A DNA stretch of 34,886 nt from Sulfuritalea sp. (GTDB lineage: Bacteria; Pseudomonadota; Gammaproteobacteria; Burkholderiales; Rhodocyclaceae). The translations under genes were made by a program, and so were the position numbers. Below are positions 33,930-34,886 of the stretch, piece by piece. A model generated the notes under the pieces. That model worked only from the letters and a program-made list of their open reading frames with translations, made no database searches and had not been told where the DNA came from. The stretch is taken from positions 1-34,886 of the forward strand of contig JAUXUK010000009.1 in the NCBI GenBank assembly GCA_030680805.1. Direction: 5' to 3'. Positions within the stretch are counted from its first letter, which is position 1, and the number at the start of each line of letters is the position of its first letter.

Positions 33930-34886
33930 ATGGCGCTGATCGACACCATCAATCCGCTGCTCACCACCGGCTGGTCCAAGGGTGATGCCGGCTGGAGCCT
34001 CAAGGACTACGAAGCGCGTGGCGGCTATGCGCAGTTGAAGCGGATCCTGTCGAGCAAGATGAGCCAGGACGATCTGATCGCCGAGGTCAAGAAGTCCGTG
34101 CTGCGTGGGCGCGGCGGCGCCGGATTTCCGACCGGCCTCAAGTGGAGCTTCATGCCCAAGGCAGCGCCGGAAAAGTACGTCGTCTGCAACACCGACGAGG
34201 GCGAGCCGGGCACCTTCAAGGACCGCGACCTGCTGCGCTTCGATCCGCATTCGACCATCGAGGGCATGATCATCGCCGGCTATGCGGTGGGTGCCAAACG
34301 CGGCTACAACTACATTCACGGCGAGATCTTCGAGATCTACCAGCGCTTCGAGGAAGCTCTGGATCAGGCCCGCGCCGCAGGTTACCTGGGCAACAACATC
34401 CTCGGTTCCGACTTCAGTTTCGACCTCTTCGCGCATCACGGCTGGGGCGCCTACATCTGCGGCGAGGAAACCGGTCTGCTCGAATCCATCGAGGGCAAGA
34501 AGGGCCAGCCGCGCTACAAGCCGCCTTTCCCGGCGAACTTCGGCCTCTACGGCAAGCCGACCACGATCAACAACACCGAAACCTTCGCCGCGATTCCCTT
34601 TATCCTCGGCATGGGCGGCGAAGCCTACCTCAACCTCGGCAAGCCCAATAACGGCGGCACCAAGCTGTTCTCCGTGTCGGGCCATGTCAATCGTCCGGGC
34701 AACTACGAAGTGCCGATGGGCACGCCTTTTGCCAAGCTGCTGGAAATGGCCGGCGGCATGCGCGGCGGACGCAAGCTCAAGGCGGTGATTCCTGGCGGCT
34801 CGTCAGCGGCGGTATTTCCCGCTGACATCCTGATTGTCTGCACCATGGATTACGACTCGATCGCCAAGGCGGGTTCCATGCTCGGC
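33930..34886 (+). CDS. nuoF: NADH-quinone oxidoreductase subunit F, 5' part
   Basis: The first 319 codons of the NADH- and FMN-binding subunit; the window ends in frame. The NADH/FMN glycine motif [33 protein letters not shown] and the FMN segment [23 protein letters not shown] are present. The last common stretch seen is [16 protein letters not shown] and [15 protein letters not shown]. The C-terminal 4Fe-4S cysteines lie beyond the window. ATG 33930 directly follows the nuoE stop. Confidence 0.96.
   Translation, partial: MALIDTINPLLTTGWSKGDAGWSLKDYEARGGYAQLKRILSSKMSQDDLIAEVKKSVLRGRGGAGFPTGLKWSFMPKAAPEKYVVCNTDEGEPGTFKDRDLLRFDPHSTIEGMIIAGYAVGAKRGYNYIHGEIFEIYQRFEEALDQARAAGYLGNNILGSDFSFDLFAHHGWGAYICGEETGLLESIEGKKGQPRYKPPFPANFGLYGKPTTINNTETFAAIPFILGMGGEAYLNLGKPNNGGTKLFSVSGHVNRPGNYEVPMGTPFAKLLEMAGGMRGGRKLKAVIPGGSSAAVFPADILIVCTMDYDSIAKAGSMLG

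Overview
The window is GC-rich, densely packed chromosomal DNA of a betaproteobacterium, most likely of the Rhodocyclales or a close relative. The evidence is the ftsH-folP-glmM and tpiA-secG-tRNA-Leu-nuoABCDEF gene orders, the close match of the proteins to betaproteobacterial families, a SiaC-type regulator and an FrdABCD-type fumarate reductase. I see no transposase, phage gene, CRISPR array or rRNA. The window starts inside ftsH and ends inside nuoF.

Layout. 1-3496: ftsH (3' part), folP and glmM on the plus strand. 3534-6491: minus-strand signalling group (siaC-like, EAL-CBS-GGDEF protein, sixA). 6773-8398: a chemoreceptor. 8395-8790: two very small minus-strand genes. 8946-10738: an M14 carboxypeptidase-like protein overlapping an alpha/beta hydrolase. 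10730-12289: a CYTH-CHAD protein on the minus strand. 12348-17793: a six-gene minus-strand operon read as olsA-like, olsB-like, glycosyltransferase, dgkA, glycosyltransferase, plcP-like. 17938-21703: pstSCAB on the plus strand, divergent from that operon. 21773-24220: secreted amidohydrolase, FixH/YtkA-like protein and di-haem peroxidase. 24320-29071: frdABCD followed by a UbiE-like methyltransferase and an unknown gene. 29286-34886: tpiA, secG, tRNA-Leu(GAG) and nuoABCDEF.

How it works together. The centre of the window reads as a phosphate-scarcity programme. A phospholipase-C-type enzyme (PlcP family) would strip phosphate from phospholipids. Two glycosyltransferases would glycosylate the diacylglycerol, and an OlsB/OlsA-like pair would make phosphorus-free acyl-amino-acid lipids. 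The divergent pstSCAB imports phosphate with high affinity. PhoB-box-like direct repeats (7 bp + 4 bp + 7 bp, period 11) lie upstream of pstS, upstream of the lipid operon, upstream of the CYTH-CHAD gene, and more weakly upstream of the two tiny genes. The inferred start of the lipid-operon transcript falls on the first codon, which suggests a leaderless mRNA. The frd operon has an FNR-type site at the class II distance from a -10 element, pointing to anaerobic fumarate respiration.

The most unusual signal is a dispersed repeat, core AAAGTCGGCGCTGG plus a nearby ACGGCG, found six times in 35 kb. It lies in intergenic DNA and inside coding sequences in several reading frames. It is accompanied by a REP-like hairpin whose outer stem differs between copies but stays paired. 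Two hairpin copies sit in one glycosyltransferase gene and are translated in two different frames.
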